Positions 1 to 7,957 of a DNA stretch of 64,000 nt are shown here, in pieces. A program made the position numbers and the translations under genes. The notes below the pieces were generated by a model, which made no database searches, was not told where the DNA came from, and saw nothing but the letters and a program-made list of their open reading frames with translations. Position 1 is the stretch's first letter, and every line of letters starts with the position of its first letter. The stretch comes from Streptomyces antibioticus (GTDB lineage Bacteria > Actinomycetota > Actinomycetes > Streptomycetales > Streptomycetaceae): the NCBI RefSeq assembly GCF_001514065.1, contig NZ_KQ948424.1, positions 779,568-843,567 of the forward strand. The letters are read 5' to 3'.

Positions 1-1
1 G

Positions 2-553
2 CTAGCGAGTCTCCCAAGAGGTCTCCAAAGAGGCCTCCCAGGGGACGTTCAGCACCGGCTCGGCGGCCGAGATCCCGCCCCGCGCGACCGGCGCGGGGTG
101 TTCCGGCCGCCGGGCCACGGCCTTGAAGACCCACGTGCGGTACGACCAGAAGCGGAACAGCGTCGCGACACCGATGCCGAAGAACTTGCAGACGTTCGTC
201 GCGAGCGTGCTGTCCAGGCCGAGGCCGTACGTGGTGACGTAGAGCACCCCGTTCTCGATGACCAGCCCGATCGCGCTGAAGACGAGGAAGAGCCCCATCT
301 CCGTGCGCCGGCGCATCCGCGTCTCCTGGTCGCGGTCCCGGTAGGTGAAGTACCGCAGGCCCAGGTAGTTGGTCAGGATGGCGACGGCCGTCGCCAGGAC
401 GCCCGCCCGCACCGGCGGCCATCCGAGGACGCCCGTGATGACGTTGAAGACCCCGAGGTTGACCACGAAGCCCGAGGCCCCCACCAGGCCGAACTTGGCC
501 ACCTCGCGGTACAGCTTGCCGAACCGCGAGGGAATCGCGTGCCGTCCGCTCAT
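2..553 (-). CDS. GtrA family membrane protein
   Basis: A 183-aa protein with the GtrA family layout: four hydrophobic segments between about residues 18 and 145, starting with a FGLVGASGF-type first helix and ending with a KFFGIGVATLFRFWSYRTWVF-like fourth helix. GtrA proteins are thought to help move or present polyprenyl-phosphate-linked sugars across the membrane. It is the last gene of the glycan operon, 9 bases after the polyprenol-phosphate glycosyltransferase, and this GT2/GtrA pairing is the usual one. The stop codon lies at the very edge of the window, so the gene appears complete. The sugar carried cannot be told from sequence. Confidence 0.88.
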   Translation of the reverse strand: MSGRHAIPSRFGKLYREVAKFGLVGASGFVVNLGVFNVITGVLGWPPVRAGVLATAVAILTNYLGLRYFTYRDRDQETRMRRRTEMGLFLVFSAIGLVIENGVLYVTTYGLGLDSTLATNVCKFFGIGVATLFRFWSYRTWVFKAVARRPEHPAPVARGGISAAEPVLNVPWEASLETSWETR

Positions 554-562
554 GATCCCCGC

Positions 563-1324
563 TCAGCCCCGCCGGTTGCGCATCCGCAGCCGCAGCGGCA
601 CCAGGGCCGACTCGATCTGCGTGGACAGGTTCATCTTGGAGACGCCCTCGGTGCGCTCCTCGAAGCGGATCGGGATCTCGACGGCGCTGTGTCCGGCCCG
701 CACGGCCTTGAACTTCAGCTCGACCTGGAAGCTGTAGCCGGCGCTGTCCAGGGTCGCGAGGTCCACGTCACGCAGGGTGGCGGCGGACCACAGGTTGAAG
801 CCGGCCGTGATGTCCCGGATCTTGGTGCCGAGCACGGTCCGGGCGTAGCGGTTGGCGAAGCGGGAGAGCAGCACGCGGTGCTTGCCCCACTCCTCGTCCA
901 GCGAGCCGCCCTCGACGTACCGGCTGCCGACGACCAGGCCGACGCCGGAGGCCACGGCCGTGCCGAGCATGCGTGGGACCGCTTCCACGGGGTGGCTGCC
1001 GTCGGCGTCCATCTGGATGACGTACGCGGCCCCCTCGTCGAGCGCGGCGGTCATGCCGGCGACGTAGGCGCGGCCGAGCCCGTCCTTCTCGGTCCGGTGC
1101 AGCACGCTCATCCGGCGCCGCCCGTCCCAGTTGTACTTCTCGGCGAGCTCCTCGGCGATCCGCCCGGTGCCGTCGGGGCTGGAGTCGTCGACGATCTTCA
1201 GATGCAGCCCGTCGATCGGCAGCCCGAGCACCAGCTCGGCCATCCTCGGCAGGTTGGCTGCCTCGTTGTAGGTCGGCATCACGATGGTGACCGGGACGCC
1301 GGGGTATCTGTCGTTGCCCGTCAT
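563..1324 (-). CDS. polyprenol monophosphomannose synthase-type glycosyltransferase (GT2)
   Basis: A 253-aa soluble GT-A glycosyltransferase. Visible motifs are MPTYNEAAN (16-24), DDSSPDGTG (46-54) and the metal-binding DAD at 106-108, which is the dolichol-phosphate mannose synthase signature. It should transfer a hexose, most likely mannose from GDP-mannose, to polyprenyl phosphate on the cytoplasmic face. It has no C-terminal membrane helices, so it is the short Ppm1/DPM1-like form. The downstream GtrA protein and the two upstream GT-C enzymes fit a pathway in which the lipid-linked sugar is flipped and then used outside. The sugar identity is inferred from family. Confidence 0.88.
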   Translation of the reverse strand: MTGNDRYPGVPVTIVMPTYNEAANLPRMAELVLGLPIDGLHLKIVDDSSPDGTGRIAEELAEKYNWDGRRRMSVLHRTEKDGLGRAYVAGMTAALDEGAAYVIQMDADGSHPVEAVPRMLGTAVASGVGLVVGSRYVEGGSLDEEWGKHRVLLSRFANRYARTVLGTKIRDITAGFNLWSAATLRDVDLATLDSAGYSFQVELKFKAVRAGHSAVEIPIRFEERTEGVSKMNLSTQIESALVPLRLRMRNRRG

Positions 1325-1408
1325 GTCTTTCTCTTCCCTCCCCTAGAGGCCTGGATAGTGCCTCTCCCCCACCGGGTCGCGGCCCTTCCCGCGCCCGGAA
1401 TCCTTTCC

Positions 1409-3154
1409 TCAGGCGTGCACCTTGCGGCGCGCGGCGTCGTCCTGGTCCCCGGTGGAGTCCCCCGCCGCCCCCTTCCTGCGCTCCAGGAGCACCAGCTGGA
1501 GGGAGTCCAGCTTCCGGGTCCTCACCAGGCGGAAGTCCTTCTGGAGCGCGCTCTGCGTCGCCTTCGGCATGCCGCTGAACGGCTGTCCGTCGTAGGTCGT
1601 CGAGACCACCCACAGCCGCTTGGCCTTCGCCAGGCAGCTCCGGGGATGCGGGCACTCGGTCGCACCGAACGACGCCTGCTGCTGCGGGGTGCGGTACATC
1701 AGCACGTCCCGCGGCCGCGTGCCGGCGTCCCGGAGTTCGTAGTCCATGGCCCGGCGCTCGGACAGCACACCGCTGAAGGCGATGCCGTCGCCCTTGCGCT
1801 GCTCGTCCAGGATGATCCGGGCCGCGCCGTGGAAGTCCGGCTCGCCCAGGGCGTTGTGCCGGGTCTCGCGCAGGCCCGGCAGCGCCTGGAAGGCCAGCCC
1901 GGCGACGGCGGCCGCGGCCAGCGCCCAGCCCAGACCTCGCCGCACGGCGGCGCCGGACCCGGCCTTGGCACCGGCCACGGGACCGGCGAGCCGGCCCACG
2001 GCGACGGACGCGAGCAGCACCCACGCGGGTGCGGTGAACAGCAGATAGCGCGGCAGGAAGAGGTGCAGCTGAGCGGCGGTGGCGTAGGTCGCCACGGGCG
2101 GCAGCACGATCCAGAGCGCGAGCGGAAGGGCCCACCGGCCCGCGAAGAACAGCCCGACCACGCCGAGTGCCATGACGGGTACGGCCACCGCCCAGGACCC
2201 GAAGAGGTTCTTCGGGAAATCGATCAGGTCCTGGAACACCGGGTTGTTCCAGGCGATCTGGCCGCTCTGCCCCGAGCCCGCGATGGCCATCGGCATGACG
2301 AAGCACACGCCCAGTCCGCACGCCGCGAAGTAGGCCCAGCCGACGATCCGGTCTCCCGCCCGGCGCTTGAGCAGCACCATGGCCAGGTGCGCGGCGAGCA
2401 CCGCGAGGGAGGCCAGATGGCTCCAGCCGATCAGCGGCACGGACAGCGTGTAGGCGATCCAGCCCTTGAACGAGGGCCGGTCCAGGGCCCGTGCGAGCAG
2501 CAGCGTCGACAGCAGGACCGCGGCGACGGCGAAGGCGTACGGCCGGATCTCCTGGCCGTACCGGGTGGTCAGCGGTACGACGGCGAAGGCGAGCCCGGCG
2601 GTGACGCCCACCTGCGTGGTGAACAGCCGCCGGCCGAGCAGGGCGAGCAGCCCCGCCGACGCGGCCATGGCCACGGCGCCCGGGATGCGCATCGCGGTCG
2701 GGGAGTCCCCGGCGACCGCGATCCAGATGTGCATCATCACGTAGTACGGCGTGAACACGACGTCGATCGTGCGGATCAGCTGGCTCAGATCGTGGATCGA
2801 CAGGGTGGCCGCCCACCAGGTGGCGTGCTCGTCCCGCCACAGCTCGCGGTCGCCGATCCCGCGCCAGATCATGCCGAAGGCGAGCACAGTGGGTAGCAGG
2901 AACGTTACAGCGGCGGCGAGCCGGCCGCCCTTCGCATCCTCGGGCTCGTCCTCCCCGGGCTCCTGCGCGGACGGCTCCGGGTCGACGACCGGCGCGTACG
3001 CCGCGTACGGCTGATCCTGGTACGGCTGAGCCTGGTACTGCTGCCCCTCGTACTGCTGCTGGGAGGCCCCGGCGACATAGGCGTCGTACTCGGCGAACGG
3101 GTCCTGGCCCTCGGGGTATCCCCCGTTCTGGCGCGTGACCGCGTCGTGGCTCAT
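1409..3154 (-). CDS. GT-C/GT39-like membrane glycosyltransferase
   Basis: A 581-aa integral membrane protein. Residues 1 to about 75 are a cytoplasmic tail rich in Gln, Tyr, Pro and acidic residues. Many hydrophobic helices follow, with RDEHATWW after the first helix and YGQEIRPYAF further on, which are typical of GT39/ArnT-like enzymes that use polyprenyl-phosphate sugars outside the membrane. The ATG start at 3154 overlaps the stop of the preceding gene as ATGA. A TTG twelve bases upstream is possible but less likely. It is the fourth gene of the glycan operon; the acceptor is unknown. Confidence 0.8.
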   Translation of the reverse strand: MSHDAVTRQNGGYPEGQDPFAEYDAYVAGASQQQYEGQQYQAQPYQDQPYAAYAPVVDPEPSAQEPGEDEPEDAKGGRLAAAVTFLLPTVLAFGMIWRGIGDRELWRDEHATWWAATLSIHDLSQLIRTIDVVFTPYYVMMHIWIAVAGDSPTAMRIPGAVAMAASAGLLALLGRRLFTTQVGVTAGLAFAVVPLTTRYGQEIRPYAFAVAAVLLSTLLLARALDRPSFKGWIAYTLSVPLIGWSHLASLAVLAAHLAMVLLKRRAGDRIVGWAYFAACGLGVCFVMPMAIAGSGQSGQIAWNNPVFQDLIDFPKNLFGSWAVAVPVMALGVVGLFFAGRWALPLALWIVLPPVATYATAAQLHLFLPRYLLFTAPAWVLLASVAVGRLAGPVAGAKAGSGAAVRRGLGWALAAAAVAGLAFQALPGLRETRHNALGEPDFHGAARIILDEQRKGDGIAFSGVLSERRAMDYELRDAGTRPRDVLMYRTPQQQASFGATECPHPRSCLAKAKRLWVVSTTYDGQPFSGMPKATQSALQKDFRLVRTRKLDSLQLVLLERRKGAAGDSTGDQDDAARRKVHA

Positions 3155-4968
3155 CGCTTCACCCAAATCCGGTAGGCGTGCTCGCCGCTGCTCGTGGTGT
3201 ACGGGAACACGGCCGCCAGCCGGTAGTGGGAGTTGTTCTTCAACCCCTCCTTGACCGCTGCGTACGTCCCCGGGCTGACGTCGCCGTGCATCACGATCGC
3301 GTCGAACTTTCCGTCACGGACCGCCTGCCGGAAGGCGTCGGGGCCGGTGTACTGCTTGCCGTCCTTGCCTCGGTAGTCCATGACGTAGCTGTTCTGCCAC
3401 TGGGTCCAGTCGGTCTCGTCCCGCAGGTAGTAGGCGGGGACCTCCTGCTCCTCGGCGAGGTAGGTGCCCTTCTTGTCGACGACCGTGCGCAGGTAGGCGG
3501 TCATCTGCGTGGAGTCCGGGAAGCTGTACGCGCGCTGGGCCTGCACCATGCCGAACACCAGCGTCAGGACGTACAGCAGGATCCCGAGCTGCGGATGCCG
3601 GAAGTGCGGGCCGACCAGGCGGGCCATGCCGAGGCCGGCCATCGGCGCCGCGAAGAGCAGTCCGAAGCCGACGTGCTTGTAGAGCGAGATCTCGGTGTGC
3701 AGGTGGATCTGGTACGCGGGGGCCAGCAGCGCGGTCCCCGTCAGCACCAGGCCGAGCGCGGCACGCCGCCAGCGCCCCGAGGTCTCGGCGCCGAGCCACG
3801 GCATCTCGCCCATCCGCGCGCGCAGCGCGTACGCCACCGAGCCGCCGAGCGCGGCCAGGAAGACCAGCCCGCCCCACTCCGCGCTGTGCGAGAGCATCGT
3901 CGCGGCGGTGTCCGTGCCCTTGGCACGGTCGGTGGTCGTGGAGCTGATGCCGCCCAGCGGACCGGAGAGGACGTAGCCCGCCCCGAGCAGAGCCGCGATT
4001 CCCGCACCCAGCACCACGCCACGGACGAGTGCCCGGAGGCCGCGATGCCGGTGCGCGGTGATCACCGCCAGCAGCACCAGGGTCGGCAGATAGATACCGG
4101 ACGCGTACTTCACCCCGAAGGCCAGGGCGGCCGGCGGCGCCGCGAGCAGCACGGCCAGGTCGTTCATCCGGTCGGTCCGCACCACCGCCCAGGCGGCCAG
4201 CGCGAGCAGGAAGATGGCGGCGGCGTCGTACGTGGCGAAGTTGCCGAGCACGATCGTCGACTGGAGCACCGAGAACAGCGCCGCGGCCCCGAGCCCGGCA
4301 CGCGGGTTGAACAGGCGCCTGGTGAGCGAGTAGAGCAGCGCCGTGGCGCCCAGCATGAACAGCAGGCTGAGCAGCCGTACGCCGGTCAGGCCGAACTGGC
4401 TGTCCACGACGGCCGCGACCACCGGGTACAGCTTGGGGTGCCCGGAGAAGTAGGCGGCAAAGTCCACCGGCAGCTTGTCGCCGTGCAGCAGGTTGGCCAG
4501 TTCGTAGTGGCCGGACGCGATGTAGAGCGCCTCGTCCTGGAAGGCCGTCCCGCGCAGCCGCAGGGACAGCCCGGCCTGGATCAGCAGGATGCAGAGCAGC
4601 GCGAGCCGGCCGAGCAGCCGGCTGCGCCGGGTGTCCATCTCCCAGGCCGACTCCGCCACGGGCGGCAGCACATAGCCGGGCGTCTGCGGCACGGGCTCCG
4701 GCGCCACCGGCGCGGGGACCGGCTGCGGCGCCGGGGCGGGTGCGGTGTACGTGGCGTACGGGTCGTACGGGGCGTAGGTCTCGTACGTCTGCTGGTCGGT
4801 GTACGCGGAGATCTGGCCGTCGAACCTCCAGCTGCCGGACTCCGTCACCTCCCCGCGCACGGCCTGGCCCTGCTGCGGCTCGCCCGCGTAGAGCTGGTGC
4901 TCCTCCTGGTACTGCCAGGGATCGTGCGGCTGGGGGTACCCCTCATAGGTGTACTGCTGTTCGGTCAT
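3151..4968 (-). CDS. GT-C/GT39-like membrane glycosyltransferase with Tyr/Gln/Pro-rich tail
   Basis: A 605-aa protein. Residues 1 to about 115 are low-complexity and rich in Gln, Tyr, Pro and Ala; about ten membrane helices follow. FQDEALYIASGH soon after the first helix is the GT39-type acidic motif expected near the active site. It probably transfers a sugar from polyprenyl phosphate to an extracellular glycan or protein. The start at 4968 overlaps the upstream stop as ATGA, so translation is coupled to the GH26-like gene. A similar low-complexity tail on the next GT-C enzyme suggests that the two work together. Confidence 0.8.
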   Translation of the reverse strand: MTEQQYTYEGYPQPHDPWQYQEEHQLYAGEPQQGQAVRGEVTESGSWRFDGQISAYTDQQTYETYAPYDPYATYTAPAPAPQPVPAPVAPEPVPQTPGYVLPPVAESAWEMDTRRSRLLGRLALLCILLIQAGLSLRLRGTAFQDEALYIASGHYELANLLHGDKLPVDFAAYFSGHPKLYPVVAAVVDSQFGLTGVRLLSLLFMLGATALLYSLTRRLFNPRAGLGAAALFSVLQSTIVLGNFATYDAAAIFLLALAAWAVVRTDRMNDLAVLLAAPPAALAFGVKYASGIYLPTLVLLAVITAHRHRGLRALVRGVVLGAGIAALLGAGYVLSGPLGGISSTTTDRAKGTDTAATMLSHSAEWGGLVFLAALGGSVAYALRARMGEMPWLGAETSGRWRRAALGLVLTGTALLAPAYQIHLHTEISLYKHVGFGLLFAAPMAGLGMARLVGPHFRHPQLGILLYVLTLVFGMVQAQRAYSFPDSTQMTAYLRTVVDKKGTYLAEEQEVPAYYLRDETDWTQWQNSYVMDYRGKDGKQYTGPDAFRQAVRDGKFDAIVMHGDVSPGTYAAVKEGLKNNSHYRLAAVFPYTTSSGEHAYRIWVKR

Positions 4969-6008
4969 GGCTTCGTCACATCGAATCCGAAGCGGGCGTC
5001 CTTGGCCTGCTCCCGGAAGGTCTTCTCGGACAACGGACCGCTGTTGATGCGCCAGTCCGTCTCCTTGTCGAAGTTGAACCAGACGAACCCGATGAAGTCC
5101 TTGCGCTTCGCGGTCCCCTGGAAGAGGTCCTTGATGTCGGCCGGCTTGCGCTCGCCCGCCTGTGCCGCGGTCTCCGCGATGATGAACGGTTTCTTCGTGA
5201 AGGAGCGGATCTGCGTGACCGAGGGGCCGTAGAGCGCGTCCCAGGTCGAGGGGCCGTCCGTCGCGTAGTAGCCGATGATGCCGACCCAGTCGACGTACTC
5301 GTCGCCCGGGTAGTACGGCTTGAGCTTCACCTTCGGCATCGGGTTGACGACGTTCGGGCTCCACACCCAGATGACCTGGGTGGCGCCCTCGTCGTCGAAG
5401 AGGTCGTGGATGTGCTTGTACGCGGCGGTGAACTGCGCGGCGGTGGCCTTCTTGGTGCCCCACGGGTACCAGAAGCCGTTCATCTCGTGGGCGAAGCTGA
5501 TCGCCACGGGCAGGTTCAGTTCCTTGACGGAGCGCGCGTACGTCCGGATGTACTCGTCCTCCTTGCCCGAGGCGATGTCCTTGAGATCCACGTCGAAGGG
5601 TTCCCAGGCGATGAAGGAGAGACCGCCGTAGTCCCAGGCGTTCTGGACGAGGCTCGTCTCGTAGCGGTCGCCCCAGGCGGAGTAGAACTCGATCAGGTTG
5701 GGCTTCTTGCCCGCCCGCTCGGCGAAGTCCTTGACGGCGTCCATCTTCTTGGGCGCCCCGTCGGCGGCCACCCCGAGGTACTCCTTGTCCGGCTGGAGCA
5801 GCGGACGCACGTCGTACGGCGGCTCCGGCTTCTCGGACTCGGTCGCGTCGGCCGTGGCGCCCGGCTCCTCGCCCTGTGCGCGCTCGTACTGGTTACGGCC
5901 GTCGTCGGAGAAGGTGGTGCAGCCGCTGAGCAGGGCTCCGGCGAGCAGCGCAGCGGCAATCGCCCGCACCGGCCGGATGGCACGGGCGGAGGTACTGGGG
6001 AAAGTCAT
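4965..6008 (-). CDS. GH26-like secreted lipoprotein (beta-mannanase family)
   Basis: A 347-aa lipoprotein with a basic N-terminus, hydrophobic core and lipobox LLSGC with lipidation Cys30. The mature part resembles glycoside hydrolase family 26: SFAHEMNGFWYPWG carries the expected acid/base Glu175, and PFIIAETAAQAG carries the candidate nucleophile Glu279. It sits between the processive GT2 and the GT-C enzymes, with ATGA overlaps at both ends. A hydrolase inside a synthase operon often trims or releases the product. The substrate (mannan, glucan or other) is inferred from family only. Confidence 0.82.
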   Translation of the reverse strand: MTFPSTSARAIRPVRAIAAALLAGALLSGCTTFSDDGRNQYERAQGEEPGATADATESEKPEPPYDVRPLLQPDKEYLGVAADGAPKKMDAVKDFAERAGKKPNLIEFYSAWGDRYETSLVQNAWDYGGLSFIAWEPFDVDLKDIASGKEDEYIRTYARSVKELNLPVAISFAHEMNGFWYPWGTKKATAAQFTAAYKHIHDLFDDEGATQVIWVWSPNVVNPMPKVKLKPYYPGDEYVDWVGIIGYYATDGPSTWDALYGPSVTQIRSFTKKPFIIAETAAQAGERKPADIKDLFQGTAKRKDFIGFVWFNFDKETDWRINSGPLSEKTFREQAKDARFGFDVTKP

Positions 6009-7606
6009 ACGGTCGCTTCCTGCGTTTCCCGGGCCCGCGGCTGAACGAGGACACGGCCGACGACGATGGCGTAGAAAAGGCCTGCTGACAGCATCAGGGC
6101 GAAGTCCGGCGGGTACTCCGTGAGCATCCGCCAGCCGGCGACGAGCACCCACAGCGCGGCGGTGCCACCGGTCCAGCCGACCATGCCGATCCAGTAGCGG
6201 CGCATGCCGTTCTTCTTGGCGCCCTGCGATCCGGTCGGCTTCCAGCCCATGGGGCGGCCGCGCAGCATGTCCCACACGGCGAAGACATGCGACCAGCCGT
6301 ACATCATGCGCACCGCCCAGGCCTCCAGCCGGTACGGCGCCCGGTGCCACAGCGGCAGCACCAGCGTCACGTAGGCCACGCTGGGCAGCACCCACATCGC
6401 CGCCTCGGCCCGCATCAGATCCGGGCGCAGCACCAGCAGCGACAGCGGAATGACCGGCATCAGGAACGTCGCCAGCGCCGTCTGGATGTAGTAGAGGAAC
6501 CCGGAGATGTAGCACAGGCGGGTCTGGAACTTCAGGTCCAGCTCCCAGAACCGCTTGCCGGTGATCAGTTCCAGCGAGCCCATGCACCAGCGGTACTGCT
6601 GGTTGTGGAAGGCGCCGGCGGTGTCCGGGCAGACGCCCGCCGACAGGGCGACCGGGACGTAGCGCAGCTTCCAGCCGAGCGCTCTGAGGTCGAAGCCGGT
6701 GTACATGTCCTCGGAGTGCTCGATGAGCGTGATGCCGCCGATCTGCGCGAGAGCCGATCGTCGGTAGACCGCGCACGAGCCGACGCAGATCGAGCCGTCC
6801 TTGGCCTCACGGGAGGTCTGCACCGAGCGGTAGAACTGCTCCTGCACGGCCCCGGCCCCGCGCTCGATCCAGTTCTGCCGGTCGGTGATGCGGAAGAACT
6901 GCGGCGACTGCACGATGCCGACACTGTCGTCCGCGTCCATGTACGGCAGCAGCTCGTCGAGCAGATCGGCGCGCGGCGCGAAGTCGGCGTCGAGGATCAG
7001 GATGTGGTCGCCGTTGGTGATGCCGAAGGCGTGGTGGAGATTGCCGGCCTTCTTGAACCAGCCGCGGTTCTCGCGCACGACGTAGTGGAAGCCGAAGTCC
7101 CGCGCCATGGCGCCGACCTCGGAGTCGGCGGCGTCGTCGAGGACGTAGACGTTGACCACGCCCCGGTAGGTGTCGGCGAGCCGGTTGACGTTGACCCAGG
7201 TGTTGTGAAGCACTTCCAGGGGTTCGCCGCACACCGGCAGGAAGACGTCGACGCTCGGGTGGACCGCGGGCCGCCACTCGCGCACCAGGGTCTTGTGCGC
7301 CCGGACGTCGAAGTCGCTGCTGAGCCCGTCGAGGTAGAGCGAGATGAGGTAGTCCGTGACGACGACGGCGAGCAGCGGCATCGTCAGCCAGAACCACGGG
7401 CTGGAAGCCGTGAACAGGAACTGACTGACGGCCAGGCACGCGAAGCTGATCAGCGAACCGACCGTCAGCACCCACAGGTGGCGGCGCGTGTACGAGTACT
7501 TCTCCGCGTCGTCCGGCGGCTGCGGCAGCAGGCCGTGGCTCTGCGTGCCCTTGCGCCGCCTTCGCTGCTGGGACGCACGCGAATCAGCGTGTATCGCACT
7601 GCTCAT
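6005..7606 (-). CDS. processive family-2 glycosyltransferase (cellulose synthase-like)
   Basis: A 533-aa membrane glycosyltransferase. Two N-terminal helices lead into a GT-A domain with YVLDDAAD, ILDADFAP, EHSEDMYTG and QQYRW, the D, DxD, (E)D and QxxRW motifs of processive synthases such as BcsA. Further helices close the protein. The ATG at 7606 is preceded by a GGGGGG run; longer readings would need an upstream TTG-type start and lack support. It is the first gene of the six-gene operon, whose next three genes are translationally coupled, and probably makes and extrudes the glycan backbone. No PilZ or c-di-GMP domain is visible. Confidence 0.85.
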   Translation of the reverse strand: MSSAIHADSRASQQRRRRKGTQSHGLLPQPPDDAEKYSYTRRHLWVLTVGSLISFACLAVSQFLFTASSPWFWLTMPLLAVVVTDYLISLYLDGLSSDFDVRAHKTLVREWRPAVHPSVDVFLPVCGEPLEVLHNTWVNVNRLADTYRGVVNVYVLDDAADSEVGAMARDFGFHYVVRENRGWFKKAGNLHHAFGITNGDHILILDADFAPRADLLDELLPYMDADDSVGIVQSPQFFRITDRQNWIERGAGAVQEQFYRSVQTSREAKDGSICVGSCAVYRRSALAQIGGITLIEHSEDMYTGFDLRALGWKLRYVPVALSAGVCPDTAGAFHNQQYRWCMGSLELITGKRFWELDLKFQTRLCYISGFLYYIQTALATFLMPVIPLSLLVLRPDLMRAEAAMWVLPSVAYVTLVLPLWHRAPYRLEAWAVRMMYGWSHVFAVWDMLRGRPMGWKPTGSQGAKKNGMRRYWIGMVGWTGGTAALWVLVAGWRMLTEYPPDFALMLSAGLFYAIVVGRVLVQPRARETQEATV

Positions 7607-7957
7607 GAAAACAAACCCCCCGGGACCTCGCCGGCCCCGTGATCCCCACCGTGATGTTCCGGCTGCCCCACGAATGCGTTCAAACCTTAAACCGGAGCTC
7701 GAAAGCATAACCGAGTGTCTGAGGATGTGGTCATATACCTGTGTTACGTGAGGGTTTCGTCACGTGATCCGGAATCCGCCACTCACCCCACTTTGGGCGG
7801 TATGTCCAGGCCGCCTCGATGGCACCGCATACATTCCGATCGGTACAGGAGTCGTGCCAAAAAAGGTCAACTGATGGTATGAAAAGCCACTCAGTCTTCA
7901 CACTTTCGTCGCGCCTGTGGGCATCTCCGGGAGCGAACACTAGGGGGAGGTCCCGTT
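7607..7957. promoter_or_regulatory. divergent intergenic region between glycan operon and secreted-protein gene
   Basis: This 351-base region must hold the promoters of both divergent transcription units. It is clearly more AT-rich than the flanking genes around 7680-7760 and 7850-7910. A TATGCT hexamer on the minus strand near 7700 is a possible -10 for the glycan operon, but its -35 is poor. I see no convincing ORF, tRNA or repeat. Confidence 0.5.
7744..7767. promoter_or_regulatory. candidate operator (inverted repeat)
   Basis: TTACGTGA at 7744-7751 and TCACGTGA at 7760-7767 form an inverted repeat with 7 of 8 matching positions and an 8-base spacer, centrally placed between two divergent genes. 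The position suits a regulator binding both promoters. No regulator gene lies next to it. Confidence 0.35.
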
